From Geojedonia sp051814705 (GTDB lineage Bacteria > Bacteroidota > Bacteroidia > Flavobacteriales > Flavobacteriaceae), in the NCBI GenBank assembly GCA_051814705.1, contig JBPWQW010000002.1:62001-126000 (forward strand): a DNA stretch of 64,000 bases. Direction: 5' to 3'. A model generated the notes under the pieces. It saw only the letters and a list, made by a program, of their open reading frames with translations. It was not told the origin of the DNA and ran no database searches. Numbering within the stretch: the stretch's first letter is position 1; the number at the start of each line of letters is the position of its first letter. The translations under genes were made by a program, and so were the position numbers. This document shows positions 18,301-27,478 of this stretch, in pieces.

Positions 18301-20019
18301 TTACTCGCTAAATTGTGGATAATGTGTTGTTGCATATTCTTTAGAGATCAATTCATTTTCGATGTCTTCAAATATACGTTCTGTATGTCTTTTATTGGGC
18401 ATGTTATAACCGCCACCACCGCCTGTTTTTAAATGTAACTTGGTGCCTTTAGGTAAGAAATGACGCGTGGTTTTGCCAATAACTTTTTGTTCTCCATTAG
18501 GAAAAAATGCGATACAATTATTGGCGACACCTTCTTTTCCTCCTAATAAGCCTCTAGGCTTAGTTTTGGTCTTTTCTAAAGTTGCCGTTAAACTGGTGTC
18601 ATCTAAAAATTCAAAATAAAAATCAATTCCCAGCCCGCCAATTTGTTCTCCAGCACCACAGGAATCTTGAGCAAATTCTACTTTGTTTATGATATAAGGA
18701 TACATGGATTCTCTAACTTCAGTAGGTGAAAACCTCGTAGCCGACTCCGCAATGTGCAGCACACTAGAACCGTTTCCTAAGTTTGAAGCTCCTTGTCCTG
18801 AAGGATAGGGAGAACCATCTGCCCAAATTTCATTTGTTTTTGAATTTGTTCCCCAGAAAACCATGGAGCAAATATCACCAGAAGAATCTGCCGGAACAAA
18901 CTCCGGAAACGTATTACCTATAGCTCTATAAATGACTTCTATAGATTGCATTGCTGGCCAGCCATACAAAAAACAAGGAGCTGGAGGTCTAGGATGAAAC
19001 ATGGTTCCTTTTTTAGTAATTACCTTAATAGGTCTAAAATGACCTTCGGTTGGTGATTCACCGCCTCCGGCCAACATGCTTATTGCAATTCTCGCAGCAG
19101 AAACTGTTGATGGTAAGGGACAATTTACAGGGCCTTCTTGTTGTTGTGGAGTATCGGAATAATCGATGATAACTTCTTCATCCTTAATCTCTATCGAGAT
19201 GTTAAAAGGAATACAATCGTCAGTAATGCCATTGTTATCCATCATGCCTTGAGCATTATAGGTGCCATTAGGGATTTTTTTAAAATAATTTTTAACAACG
19301 GTTTCACCATGTTCAAATATGGCTTCAACGCAATCAAAAAAAGTATCCTCTCCATATTTTTCGACAATAGCAGTAAAAGATTTTGCTCCTGCATGTAAGC
19401 CGATGCACTGCGCACGCATATCGCCATTAATGGCTTCGGGTACCCTAGAATTAGCCAAGATCATTTTATGGATGCTTTCAACTGGTTTCCCTTTTTCAAA
19501 TAATTTTACTCCTGGAAAAATAATCCCTTCTTGAAAGTAGTCTATAGTGTCTGAACAATATGGATCCTTGGCACCTATATCTAGCCAATGCGCTTTTATA
19601 GCCGTATAACCAATAAGTTTTTGTTTAAAAAATACAGGCATTACTAATGCGACGTCTGGCTGATGGGCACCTGTGCCATAAGGGTTATTATAAATAATAA
19701 TATCTCCTTCAAATAAATTATCTATGCCTCCAACGCCTTCAACTGCAGCCTCAACGCAAAAGTTAAGTGTTCCCATAAACAAGGGTAGGCTAGGAGCTTG
19801 TGATAAAAGTCGGACGTCTTTATCATAAATAGCTGAGGCAAAATCTAATACTTCATATATTATTGGAGAAAAAGCTGTTCTGCAAAGTGCTTGTTTCATT
19901 TGATTCGCTGCAGAATTTAAAGCATTTCTAATAATTTCTGTCTGAATGGGATCAATTTCAGTTGATTTGATTCTATTTGTCTTCGGAACAGCCGAATAAG
20001 TATGGATTGTATTATGCAT
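18301..20019 (-). CDS. hyuB: HyuB-type hydantoinase/oxoprolinase subunit B (second pair)
   Basis: 572 residues of the hydantoinase B/oxoprolinase family, beginning with a short extra N-terminus before TEIIRNALNSAANQMKQAL. Typical family features are DIIIYNNPYGTGAHQPDV near residue 105, which carries the conserved Asn/His residues of the hydrolase site, and a Gly-rich end (LKTGGGGGYNMP). It works only with the HyuA partner, whose stop overlaps its start by 8 bp. Together they hydrolyse a cyclic amide bond in an ATP-dependent reaction, as in N-methylhydantoinase, 5-oxoprolinase, caprolactamase and acetophenone-carboxylase relatives. The substrate here is not readable from sequence. Confidence 0.88.
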   Translation of the reverse strand: MHNTIHTYSAVPKTNRIKSTEIDPIQTEIIRNALNSAANQMKQALCRTAFSPIIYEVLDFASAIYDKDVRLLSQAPSLPLFMGTLNFCVEAAVEGVGGIDNLFEGDIIIYNNPYGTGAHQPDVALVMPVFFKQKLIGYTAIKAHWLDIGAKDPYCSDTIDYFQEGIIFPGVKLFEKGKPVESIHKMILANSRVPEAINGDMRAQCIGLHAGAKSFTAIVEKYGEDTFFDCVEAIFEHGETVVKNYFKKIPNGTYNAQGMMDNNGITDDCIPFNISIEIKDEEVIIDYSDTPQQQEGPVNCPLPSTVSAARIAISMLAGGGESPTEGHFRPIKVITKKGTMFHPRPPAPCFLYGWPAMQSIEVIYRAIGNTFPEFVPADSSGDICSMVFWGTNSKTNEIWADGSPYPSGQGASNLGNGSSVLHIAESATRFSPTEVRESMYPYIINKVEFAQDSCGAGEQIGGLGIDFYFEFLDDTSLTATLEKTKTKPRGLLGGKEGVANNCIAFFPNGEQKVIGKTTRHFLPKGTKLHLKTGGGGGYNMPNKRHTERIFEDIENELISKEYATTHYPQFSE

Positions 20020-22048
20020 TGTGACTATTATTTTTAGTGATTAACACACAACCGGTTTTATCCAACACAAACGATTTATTTTTATCAATATATGTTGTCG
20101 TTGTCCTTTCTATTAATATGGCTGGTCCTAAATTTACTTCTCCAATGTTTAATTGATTTCTATTAATAATTTTAAAGGGCACATATTTTTTATCAAAGAA
20201 AGAGTAAGCTTCTGAACTCTTAATATCGATTTTTTCTGGTTTAAAATCTGTTTGCAAGCTTCTTTTTGATAACGATTTTCTCAAAGCCAATCGTATTGTA
20301 ACAATCTCTAAGGCATATTCTAAATTGGTATTGTAAATTTCAAAGTATTCTTTTTCAAATTTTTCTCTTAACTTTTCAGAGTTTAGATTTATAATGCCAT
20401 TATTATTTTCAACAGAAATGGTAAGTGAATGTTCTTGACCTCTATAGCGGATATCTAGAGCAACTTCGTGAACTACATCCATCTTCTGGTCTAACCTCGA
20501 TTTTAGTTCAGTAAATATTTTATTTAAAATAGGAGTTAAAACGGTAGCATAATCTTCTTTTAACTCCATTTTATGAGTTAATGATTTAGCGTATAAAATA
20601 TCAGTACCCAGTAATCCCCATGCCGAGAAGTTGCCTGCAAAAGGAGGGATGACGATATCTGTCATTTGTAACTCTTCAATAATTAGATCGGCAAATAAAG
20701 GGCCTGCGCCACCGTAGGCTATAAGTTTCATTTCTCTAGGGTCAATTCCGTTTTCAACAGTAATTTCTCTTATAGTATTAGCCATGCTAGATGTGGCAAT
20801 TCTTAAAACACCATGCGCTATTTGCTCCACGGAGAGATTCAATTTTTCAGCTAATGGTTTTATAGAATCAATAGATTTCTGTTTATCCAGTATTAGGCCT
20901 GAAGCAAGCATACCTTGTCCAAGCATTCCTAAAACAAAGGCGGCATCGGTAATGGTAGGACGAGTTCCGCCTCTTCCATAGCATGCTGGACCTGGAGTTG
21001 CACCTGCACTTTCTGGTCCTACTTTTAAAAGCCCACCTTCATCAATATAAGCAATAGAACCGCCACCAGCGCCAATAGACCTGACATCTACCCAGGGCAT
21101 TTGAACCGGCATGCCAATAATTTCGCCTTGGTACATGAGTTTTGGGCGTCCATTAATTATTACACAGGTATCGAAACTTGTACCTCCTACATCGGCCGTG
21201 ATGAGGTTTCCTAGGTTTAGATTTCTTGTCAGTTCGGCGGCGCCTTCTGCCCCAGCAACTGGGCCAGACATGACAGTTTGTGATAAACTACCATTTGCAT
21301 CTTTAAAGGTCATGGCTCCACCTCCCGATTTCGTAATTAAAGGCAAACCTTTAAACCCGATATTGCGTAATTCTGTTTCAATTTTGTTTAGATAGCTACC
21401 CATACGTCCGCTTACAAAGGCATCAATCACCGTTGTAGTTGTACGTTCGTACTCTCGATATTCACCTGTTACTTGATGGGAAAGCGATATTTCACCTTTA
21501 AAGCCAGCTTCTCTAAGAATTTTTAGCGTTTCGAGCTCATGAGACGGATTGGCATAAGCATGTAAGTATACAACAGCAATAGCGTTTACGTTTTGTTGCT
21601 CGAAAACGTTTAGTGCCGCGATGACATCTTCTTTACTAAGTTTGGTTTTTACACTACCATCTGCATAAAGCCGCTCTCGAATACCTAACCTTAATTTTCT
21701 TGGTACTAAAGGTTTGGGAGGGTTCCACTTAATGTTATACATTTCGGCTCTATCACCTCGGCCAATTTCGAGGGTGTCTCTAAATCCTTCCGTTGTTAAA
21801 ATTCCAACTGTAGCTCCCCGACGTTCTAATAAAGCATTAAGACCTACGGTTGTTGCATGTAAAAAATACGTAACATCTTCAATGTTTTTTATTGAAGTGT
21901 TTTTAATCGCATCGATACAGCCTTGATTAGGATTGCTAGGTGTGGTAGGCACTTTAACAGCTTGTGTTTTACCGTTTTCGTCTTGGTAAATTAAATCTGT
22001 AAAGGTGCCCCCAATATCGATTCCAATTCTACTTTCTTGATTGTACAT
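20012..22048 (-). CDS. hyuA: HyuA-type hydantoinase/oxoprolinase subunit A (second pair)
   Basis: 678 residues of the hydantoinase A family, an ASKHA-fold ATPase. The first phosphate loop is RIGIDIGGTFTDLIYQ at the N-terminus, the second is ADVGGTSFDTCVI near residue 287, and the adenosine-side loop AYGGAGPLFADLI lies near residue 445. It phosphorylates the substrate carbonyl so that the HyuB partner can open the ring. The gene overlaps the preceding ornithine-cyclodeaminase-family gene by 20 bp and the following hyuB by 8 bp, so the three are translated as a unit. It is a distant paralogue of the HyuA at 31.4-33.5 kb, which implies a second, different cyclic-amide substrate or step. Confidence 0.9.
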   Translation of the reverse strand: MYNQESRIGIDIGGTFTDLIYQDENGKTQAVKVPTTPSNPNQGCIDAIKNTSIKNIEDVTYFLHATTVGLNALLERRGATVGILTTEGFRDTLEIGRGDRAEMYNIKWNPPKPLVPRKLRLGIRERLYADGSVKTKLSKEDVIAALNVFEQQNVNAIAVVYLHAYANPSHELETLKILREAGFKGEISLSHQVTGEYREYERTTTTVIDAFVSGRMGSYLNKIETELRNIGFKGLPLITKSGGGAMTFKDANGSLSQTVMSGPVAGAEGAAELTRNLNLGNLITADVGGTSFDTCVIINGRPKLMYQGEIIGMPVQMPWVDVRSIGAGGGSIAYIDEGGLLKVGPESAGATPGPACYGRGGTRPTITDAAFVLGMLGQGMLASGLILDKQKSIDSIKPLAEKLNLSVEQIAHGVLRIATSSMANTIREITVENGIDPREMKLIAYGGAGPLFADLIIEELQMTDIVIPPFAGNFSAWGLLGTDILYAKSLTHKMELKEDYATVLTPILNKIFTELKSRLDQKMDVVHEVALDIRYRGQEHSLTISVENNNGIINLNSEKLREKFEKEYFEIYNTNLEYALEIVTIRLALRKSLSKRSLQTDFKPEKIDIKSSEAYSFFDKKYVPFKIINRNQLNIGEVNLGPAILIERTTTTYIDKNKSFVLDKTGCVLITKNNSHNA

Positions 22049-22988
22049 ATCTCTTGTATATTAGCTGTGCTATTACTAAATCTTCAATGGCCATTCCAGT
22101 ACATTTAAACAGGGTATTTTCAGTATTTGAAGCTCTTTTATGCACATCATCCTGACATAAAAAGATCAAATCTCCCTTAATGCTTGATTTAGTGAGTTTA
22201 TTTTCTTTCATAGCGTTTACGATTTCTCCAGAATGTTCTAAAGTAATACCTAGATTATCAACATATACACTGCAAGCACTGACCACATCTGTAGTGGCTT
22301 CTTGCATTGTTTCAGTATATGAACCTACCAAATCAAAATGTTGGCCTGTAGAGACATGTTGCTTATCGATAAAGGGTTCATTTGATGAGGTAATGCAGCT
22401 TATGATATCTGCGTCTTTAATGACCGTGTTAAAATCTTCGACAGCCTCAATTTTTACATCAGTTTCTTGATTAATGGATGCCGCAATCTGCTTTGATATT
22501 TCAAAATTTAATCCCCATACATAAATTTCTTTAACGGATGCTTTAGACGCATATCCCTTTATATAATAGGGAGATAAACTTCCATTTCCTAAGATTAGTA
22601 CTTTGGAAGCTTCTTTTTTAGCTAAAAAGTTGGAAGCCAAAATTGAAGTTGCAGCGGTTCTTATGTTTGTAATTAATTTTGCATCCATAATGGCCATTGG
22701 CAATCCGTTTTCGGCATTTAACAGCAAGTATAAACCATTAATATAGGGAAGGTCTACATGACTGTTATTTGGAGTTGCCGTGATCAGTTTGATTCCAAAA
22801 TATTTTTGGTTGTCCCAAGCAGGCATGAACAAAAAAGTGTTGTTTTTTTCACTAGTATTACTTTTGTAATCATATGCCACTTTAGAAGGACATTGAATCA
22901 CGTTTTCTCTAAAAGCCAATTTTAGTTCATTGATCAGCTCGTCATAGCTTATGTTTTTTCTAATAAATTCATCTGTAATCCATTCCAT
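22029..22988 (-). CDS. Ornithine cyclodeaminase / mu-crystallin family protein (candidate pyrroline-2-carboxylate reductase)
   Basis: 319 residues. The family's N-terminal dimerisation/substrate part is followed by a Rossmann domain; the nucleotide loop is ILGNGSLSPYY (about residue 150), a loose version of the usual GxGxQA. The C-terminal signature FKCTGMAIEDL is well kept. Relatives include ornithine cyclodeaminase, ketimine reductases and delta-1-pyrroline-2-carboxylate reductases. Given the trans-3-hydroxyproline-dehydratase-like gene and a P5C dehydrogenase in the same run, I favour reduction of pyrroline-2-carboxylate to L-proline with NAD(P)H. True ornithine cyclodeaminase is the main alternative, and it too would yield proline. 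Confidence 0.78.
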   Translation of the reverse strand: MEWITDEFIRKNISYDELINELKLAFRENVIQCPSKVAYDYKSNTSEKNNTFLFMPAWDNQKYFGIKLITATPNNSHVDLPYINGLYLLLNAENGLPMAIMDAKLITNIRTAATSILASNFLAKKEASKVLILGNGSLSPYYIKGYASKASVKEIYVWGLNFEISKQIAASINQETDVKIEAVEDFNTVIKDADIISCITSSNEPFIDKQHVSTGQHFDLVGSYTETMQEATTDVVSACSVYVDNLGITLEHSGEIVNAMKENKLTKSSIKGDLIFLCQDDVHKRASNTENTLFKCTGMAIEDLVIAQLIYKRYVQSRK

Positions 22989-23006
22989 AATTCATCTGTT
23001 TTTTTA

Positions 23007-24632
23007 TTATTTTAAAAAAGGGTATCTGTAATCTGCGGGTGGCACAAAAGTTTCTTTTATAGTTCGATTACTTACCCACCTTAATAAATTCCAAACCGAA
23101 CCTGCTTTATCATTAGTACCGGAAGCACGGGCTCCACCAAAGGGTTGCTGACCCACAACGGCACCTGTAGGTTTATCGTTTATGTAGAAATTACCAGCGG
23201 CATTTTCTAGTTTCTTAGTGGCTTTTTCAATTATATATCGATCACTACTAAAAATTGCTCCAGTCAAGGCATACTCACTCGTATCATCAATTAAATCTAA
23301 AACGGCTTCCCATTGCTCATCTTCATACACATAAATCGTAATAATTGGGCCAAACAATTCTGTACACATCGTTGTGTATTTTGGATTAGTAGTAACAATA
23401 ACTGTAGGCTCTATAAAGTAACCCACAGCATCGTCATATTCACCGCCAATTATAATTTCGGCATCTGAATCTTTTTTCGCTTGGTCTAAATAACCTGCCA
23501 ATTTGGTAAAGGCTTTTTTATCAATCACGGCATTAATAAAGTTTGAAGGATCTTCTGGACTTCCTATTTTAAATGAGTTGATGTCTTCTAAAATGGAGGA
23601 TTTAATATCGCTCCATAAACTTTTTGGTAAGTATGCGCGGGATGCTGCGCTACATTTCTGGCCTTGATATTCAAAAGCTCCTCTAGATATGGCTGTAGCA
23701 ACTTCTTGAGGATTAGCAGAGGGATGAGCCCAAATAAAATCTTTACCTCCCGTTTCTCCAACAATTCTAGGATAGCTTTTATAGGTATTAATGGTTTTAC
23801 CAATGGTTTCCCAAAAACTATTAAAAACGGGAGTTGATCCTGTAAAATGTACTCCTGCAAAATCTTTACTAGCCAACAAGGTATCTGTAATCATACTAGA
23901 ATTTCCTGTGACCATATTAATAACACCATCAGGTAAACCGGCTGCTTTAAACAATTCCATAATAACATGTGCCGAATAGACCTGAGAAGCAGCTGGCTTC
24001 CAAACGACGACATTACCCATCATAGCTGGAGCTGCAGGAAGATTACCCGCAATTGCTGTAAAATTAAAGGGGGTGATCGCATACATGAATCCTTCTAGTG
24101 GTCTATACTCCATTCGGTTCCAAATGCCAGAAGATGAGATGGGTTGGTTGCTGTAAATTTCAGTCATAAACTGAACATTAAAGCGTAAAAAATCGATCAA
24201 TTCACAGACCGAATCAATTTCAGCTTGGTAGACATTTTTGGACTGCGCCATCATTGTAGCAGCATTCATTTTATATCTAAAAGGCCCTGCTAATAATTCA
24301 GCGGCTTTTAAGAAAATGGCTGCGCGATGTTCCCAACTTGTCGCTGCCCACTTTACTCGAGCTTCTGCAGCTTTTTCTATAGCTAATTCAATATGTTTTT
24401 TGTCTGCTGTATGGTATTTTCCAATGCAGTGTTTATGGTCATGAGGGGGATACATATTGACTGTGTTACCCGTTCTGAATTCTTTGCCTCCAATGTAGAA
24501 GGGTATGTCAACTTGTGTGTTGTACATTTTTTTATAAGCCGCTAATACATGTTCTCGTTCTTCAGAACCAGGTGCATAAGTTTTTACTGGTTCGTTTATT
24601 GCAATTGGTACCTCAAAAAATCCGTTTCCCAT
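23007..24632 (-). CDS. pruA: L-glutamate gamma-semialdehyde (P5C) dehydrogenase
   Basis: 541 residues, the full length of the eukaryote/Bacteroidota-type P5C dehydrogenase (not the PutA-fused form). The aldehyde dehydrogenase centre is complete: general base Glu 293 in VGETGGK and nucleophile Cys 327 in GQKCSAA, with the FNFTAIAGNLP cofactor region near residue 190. It oxidises glutamate-5-semialdehyde, in equilibrium with P5C, to glutamate with NAD+. In this run it is the expected last step for proline made from a hydroxyproline or released from a peptide. A proline dehydrogenase is not present in the window, so that step must be encoded elsewhere. Confidence 0.92.
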   Translation of the reverse strand: MGNGFFEVPIAINEPVKTYAPGSEEREHVLAAYKKMYNTQVDIPFYIGGKEFRTGNTVNMYPPHDHKHCIGKYHTADKKHIELAIEKAAEARVKWAATSWEHRAAIFLKAAELLAGPFRYKMNAATMMAQSKNVYQAEIDSVCELIDFLRFNVQFMTEIYSNQPISSSGIWNRMEYRPLEGFMYAITPFNFTAIAGNLPAAPAMMGNVVVWKPAASQVYSAHVIMELFKAAGLPDGVINMVTGNSSMITDTLLASKDFAGVHFTGSTPVFNSFWETIGKTINTYKSYPRIVGETGGKDFIWAHPSANPQEVATAISRGAFEYQGQKCSAASRAYLPKSLWSDIKSSILEDINSFKIGSPEDPSNFINAVIDKKAFTKLAGYLDQAKKDSDAEIIIGGEYDDAVGYFIEPTVIVTTNPKYTTMCTELFGPIITIYVYEDEQWEAVLDLIDDTSEYALTGAIFSSDRYIIEKATKKLENAAGNFYINDKPTGAVVGQQPFGGARASGTNDKAGSVWNLLRWVSNRTIKETFVPPADYRYPFLK

Positions 24633-24651
24633 TTTTTATATAATATTGATA

Positions 24652-25638
24652 TTAAAATTTTATGACTATTTTCCCTTTTTGTTTGTTGGACAGCATATAA
24701 TTGTAAGCTTCTACGGTATCGTCAAAATCAAAAACCTTGTCAATCAAAGGTTTTAAATTCCCGCTTTTTATTCTCTCTAAAACGTACTTCACACCTTCAT
24801 CCAGTTGATCTTTAAACATCACATGGTTGAACATTGAATAGGCATAAAGTTTGCTGTTTTTTCTCACTAGATCGAGCAATGGAAAAGTTGGAAACTCCCC
24901 ACTTAACAAGCCGTAAATGGCTGCGGAGCCTCCAAAAGAAAGTGCAGACATGTATTGCTGATTAAAATCCGTACTTCCAATGGGGTCAAAAACAAATTTA
25001 ATCCCCTTGCCACGTGATAGTTCATTTAGCCGTTCCAAAGTGTTTTCTTCTTGAGTTACAATTACATGGTCAGCGCCTAATTCATATAAAAATGATTTCT
25101 TTGCCTGCGTTCTAGTAGAACCTATTACTAGTGCTCCAGCATCTTTGGCTATTTTTAAAGCCCCTTGACCAGCAGTACCAGATGTTGCAGGAATAAAAAC
25201 ATAATCTCCTTTAACAACATGTCCAAGTTTGAATAAAGCGTAATAAGCGGTAAGATATTGCATCCAAAAAGAGGTTGCTTCCTCGGTAGTATAACTTTCT
25301 GGCACGGAGGTTAAGTACAGTTCTGGAACGGTGGCATATTCGCCTTGCACTCCGTATTCTTGTGTATAAAAAGGAATTGAGGTTACTCTATCACCTTTTT
25401 TAAATTTTGTTACTTGATCACCTACTTCTACAACTATTCCAGTTGCTTCTGAACCAATTCTGGATGGAAAATTGGGTTGTGTATAATGCATGCCGTTGAT
25501 AAATAGAATATCGGCTTGATTTAACGCAAATGCTTCGACTTTAAACAGGACTTCGGTGCCTTTAGGATTTGTGATTGGGATGTCATCAATTTTTAATACC
25601 TCCGGTCCACCGATTTTATGAAATCTTATTGCTTTCAT
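24652..25638 (-). CDS. MDR-family NAD(P)H-dependent oxidoreductase (quinone-reductase-like, zinc-free)
   Basis: 328 residues of the medium-chain dehydrogenase/reductase superfamily, with a GroES-like N-domain and Rossmann C-domain (IPATSGTAGQGALKIAKDAG near residue 148). The Cys and His residues that bind catalytic zinc in alcohol dehydrogenases are missing, which places it with quinone oxidoreductase or enoyl reductase types. The start codon overlaps the stop of the preceding cupin gene by 4 bp. It would reduce an enone or quinone-like intermediate, or act on a side-chain group of the unknown substrate. Substrate not determinable. Confidence 0.8.
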   Translation of the reverse strand: MKAIRFHKIGGPEVLKIDDIPITNPKGTEVLFKVEAFALNQADILFINGMHYTQPNFPSRIGSEATGIVVEVGDQVTKFKKGDRVTSIPFYTQEYGVQGEYATVPELYLTSVPESYTTEEATSFWMQYLTAYYALFKLGHVVKGDYVFIPATSGTAGQGALKIAKDAGALVIGSTRTQAKKSFLYELGADHVIVTQEENTLERLNELSRGKGIKFVFDPIGSTDFNQQYMSALSFGGSAAIYGLLSGEFPTFPLLDLVRKNSKLYAYSMFNHVMFKDQLDEGVKYVLERIKSGNLKPLIDKVFDFDDTVEAYNYMLSNKQKGKIVIKF

Positions 25639-25961
25639 GTCTTTTGGTTTATTATATAAATTAATCTTGTGTCCTCGATAACGTTACCAGCTTGTGGTTC
25701 CAAAGCATTTATATAAACAGCTGTATCTGCTTTTAAATATCCTGAAATTGAGCCATCTTCATTTAGCATTTCTATACAGCCTTCTGTAATTATTGACACT
25801 TCGTTAAATGGGTGTCTTGAAAATCCTTCTACAGGTATTCGAGTTCCTTTTTTAAGAAAAACAGTACCAAATGTTGTTGTAATACCTGCGTTTGATCGGG
25901 TAACTAATTCTTTGTTATAATACTCGTCCCCTTGTGGGTAAATTATTTGTTTTAATTCCAT
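25635..25961 (-). CDS. Small cupin protein C
   Basis: I start at ATG 25961 (MELKQIIYPQG), giving 108 residues; a longer in-frame start at 25991 would run back into the SDR gene. It is a single cupin barrel with motif 1 around FSRHPFNEVSIITEG, keeping one His and a Glu. It aligns with the cupin at 27.1-27.5 kb from the first residues (YP.G...Y.KEL, then FGT..LKKG.R.P.EG), so the two are paralogues within one operon. Such stand-alone cupins may be isomerases, metal-dependent lyases or ligand-binding regulators. No function can be fixed. Confidence 0.72.
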   Translation of the reverse strand: MELKQIIYPQGDEYYNKELVTRSNAGITTTFGTVFLKKGTRIPVEGFSRHPFNEVSIITEGCIEMLNEDGSISGYLKADTAVYINALEPQAGNVIEDTRLIYIINQKT

Positions 25962-25972
25962 AGTTGTTTTTA

Positions 25973-26734
25973 TTAAATTCCTTTTATCCATCCGCCATCA
26001 ACTGCTAGTGAAACCCCAGTGATATAACTAGCTCTTTCACTTACTAAAAATGCCACAGCTGCTGCAAATTCTGAAGGCTCCCCAAAACGTTTAAGAGGTA
26101 TTTCTTCAATAGCATTTGAAAATTTAGGATGGTTCTCAATTAATTTTTCTAATCTTTCGGTGCGGGTATAACCCGGCATGACATTGTTAACTGTGATATG
26201 ATACGCTCCTAATTCATTGGATAATGTTTTTACTAATCCTAATAGTGAGGCTCGAACCGTGTTAGACAAAATCAAACTATTTACAGGCTGTTTAACTGCC
26301 TGGGAAGTAATAGTAACTATTCGCCCCCAGTTGTTTTTTTTCATATACGGCAGCACGCCCTTTATCATCCCTACAGCACTTTCTAATAAGGATTTGTACG
26401 CACGTTGCCAATCTTCTTCCGAAAACGATTCAAACGCTCCAGTTGGTGGACCTCCCGTATTGGTAATTAAAATATCTAAAGTCCCAAAAACAGTTTTTAT
26501 TTTCTCTAAAATTTTCTCCCTATCTTTTTTACTTGCGACATCTCCAACTACGTAATAAACAGCTCCATTGGTTATAGCCTCAATTTCTTTTTTTGTAGCT
26601 ATTAAGGTTGATTCTGTTCTACCGCACAACATAATATCTGCCCCTTCTTTTGAAAGTTCTAAAGCAACAGCTTTTCCCAAACCACTGCTGGAAGCCATAA
26701 TGCACGCTTTTCTATTATGTAATCCTAAGTCCAT
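25973..26734 (-). CDS. Short-chain dehydrogenase/reductase
   Basis: 253 residues. The Rossmann motif is slightly altered (MASSSGLGKA near residue 13). The catalytic Ser lies in TITSQAVKQ, but the YxxxK position reads SNTVRASLLG, with Asn/Thr-Val-Arg where the usual Tyr and Lys would be. The C-terminus (ITGVSLAVDGGWIKG) is a standard SDR end. This altered active site is shared with a branch of SDRs annotated as 3-oxoacyl-ACP reductase-like, so activity may differ from a normal dehydrogenase. The gene is 1 bp after one cupin and is followed by another, suggesting tight cooperation with them. Confidence 0.8.
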   Translation of the reverse strand: MDLGLHNRKACIMASSSGLGKAVALELSKEGADIMLCGRTESTLIATKKEIEAITNGAVYYVVGDVASKKDREKILEKIKTVFGTLDILITNTGGPPTGAFESFSEEDWQRAYKSLLESAVGMIKGVLPYMKKNNWGRIVTITSQAVKQPVNSLILSNTVRASLLGLVKTLSNELGAYHITVNNVMPGYTRTERLEKLIENHPKFSNAIEEIPLKRFGEPSEFAAAVAFLVSERASYITGVSLAVDGGWIKGI

Positions 26735-26735
26735 T

Positions 26736-27095
26736 TTACTTTTTTAAATAATCATCTGTTCCATCTATCCAATCTTGCCTCGGAGGAGCCCAAGTATCTG
26801 TTTCTTCTACATCGCCAATCATTAATGCTTCATGTGGTAGATTTCCTGGTATTACAATAGTTTCTCCAGCATGTAAATCGATTTGTTGTTCTTTTTGACT
26901 TCCGAACCAAAACCTAATTGTCCCTTTTTGAACTTGCGTAATTTGCTCATTTTCATGACTGTGAAGTGGCACGATGAAACCATCTTTAAATTCCATTTTC
27001 GCAATCATAATTTTCTCACCATAAATCAACTTTCGTTTCATTGATGGATTGACTTGCTCTTCTTTTACATCTGTCCAATTAATTTTTTTTAGCAT
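26736..27095 (-). CDS. Small cupin protein B (KdgF-like)
   Basis: 119 residues, one cupin barrel with a complete metal site: PLHSHENEQ gives His, His and Glu, and PGNLPHEA supplies the third His. The C-terminal TWAPPRQDW tail is like that of KdgF-type cupins, which promote ring opening of unsaturated uronates, and of other small metal cupins. It is distinct from the two paralogous cupins on either side. Between a cupin and an SDR gene it may catalyse a tautomerisation or dehydration of an intermediate. Function open. Confidence 0.78.
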   Translation of the reverse strand: MLKKINWTDVKEEQVNPSMKRKLIYGEKIMIAKMEFKDGFIVPLHSHENEQITQVQKGTIRFWFGSQKEQQIDLHAGETIVIPGNLPHEALMIGDVEETDTWAPPRQDWIDGTDDYLKK

Positions 27096-27110
27096 CTTTA
27101 TAATCGTAAT

Positions 27111-27458
27111 TTATTGCTGTGCTTTTTGTTTTGTTCCAAATAAAACATAAATCAATTTCAAATCTTTCAGAACCAATCCAGAGTGTCCTTCAAAGGGTTC
27201 TACTTTAAAACTATCTCCAGGATTTAGAATTAATTCCTGAGGATTGTTTTCTAGTGTTAATTGAACCTTGCCTTCAAGGATCAACACAATTTTTGCCTGA
27301 TCATGCTTTGTGAAATCACCTTCAAAGGGTGTGCGCATCCCTTTTTTTAGATGTGCAGTTCCAAATTGAAGTTCAAAATCAGAATCCTTATGATTAAAAA
27401 GTTCCTTTAAATAATCTTCCTTCGATCCAGATGGGTATGTTAAACCTTTAATTTCCAA
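27111..27458 (-). CDS. Small cupin protein A
   Basis: 115 residues, single cupin barrel. It is a paralogue of the cupin at 25.6 kb: the N-terminus (LTYPSGSKEDYLKELF), the FGTAHLKKGMRTPFEG segment and the 'LIYVL' end match in order. Motif 1 is EGDFTKHDQAKIVLILEG, with one His, and motif 2 has FEGHSG, so only a partial metal set is kept. It lies 20 bp after the racemase-like gene. Possibly a non-catalytic or substrate-binding cupin, or half of a heteromer with the second paralogue. Confidence 0.72.
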   Translation of the reverse strand: MEIKGLTYPSGSKEDYLKELFNHKDSDFELQFGTAHLKKGMRTPFEGDFTKHDQAKIVLILEGKVQLTLENNPQELILNPGDSFKVEPFEGHSGLVLKDLKLIYVLFGTKQKAQQ

Positions 27459-27478
27459 TTTTTTAAAACGATAGTTAA

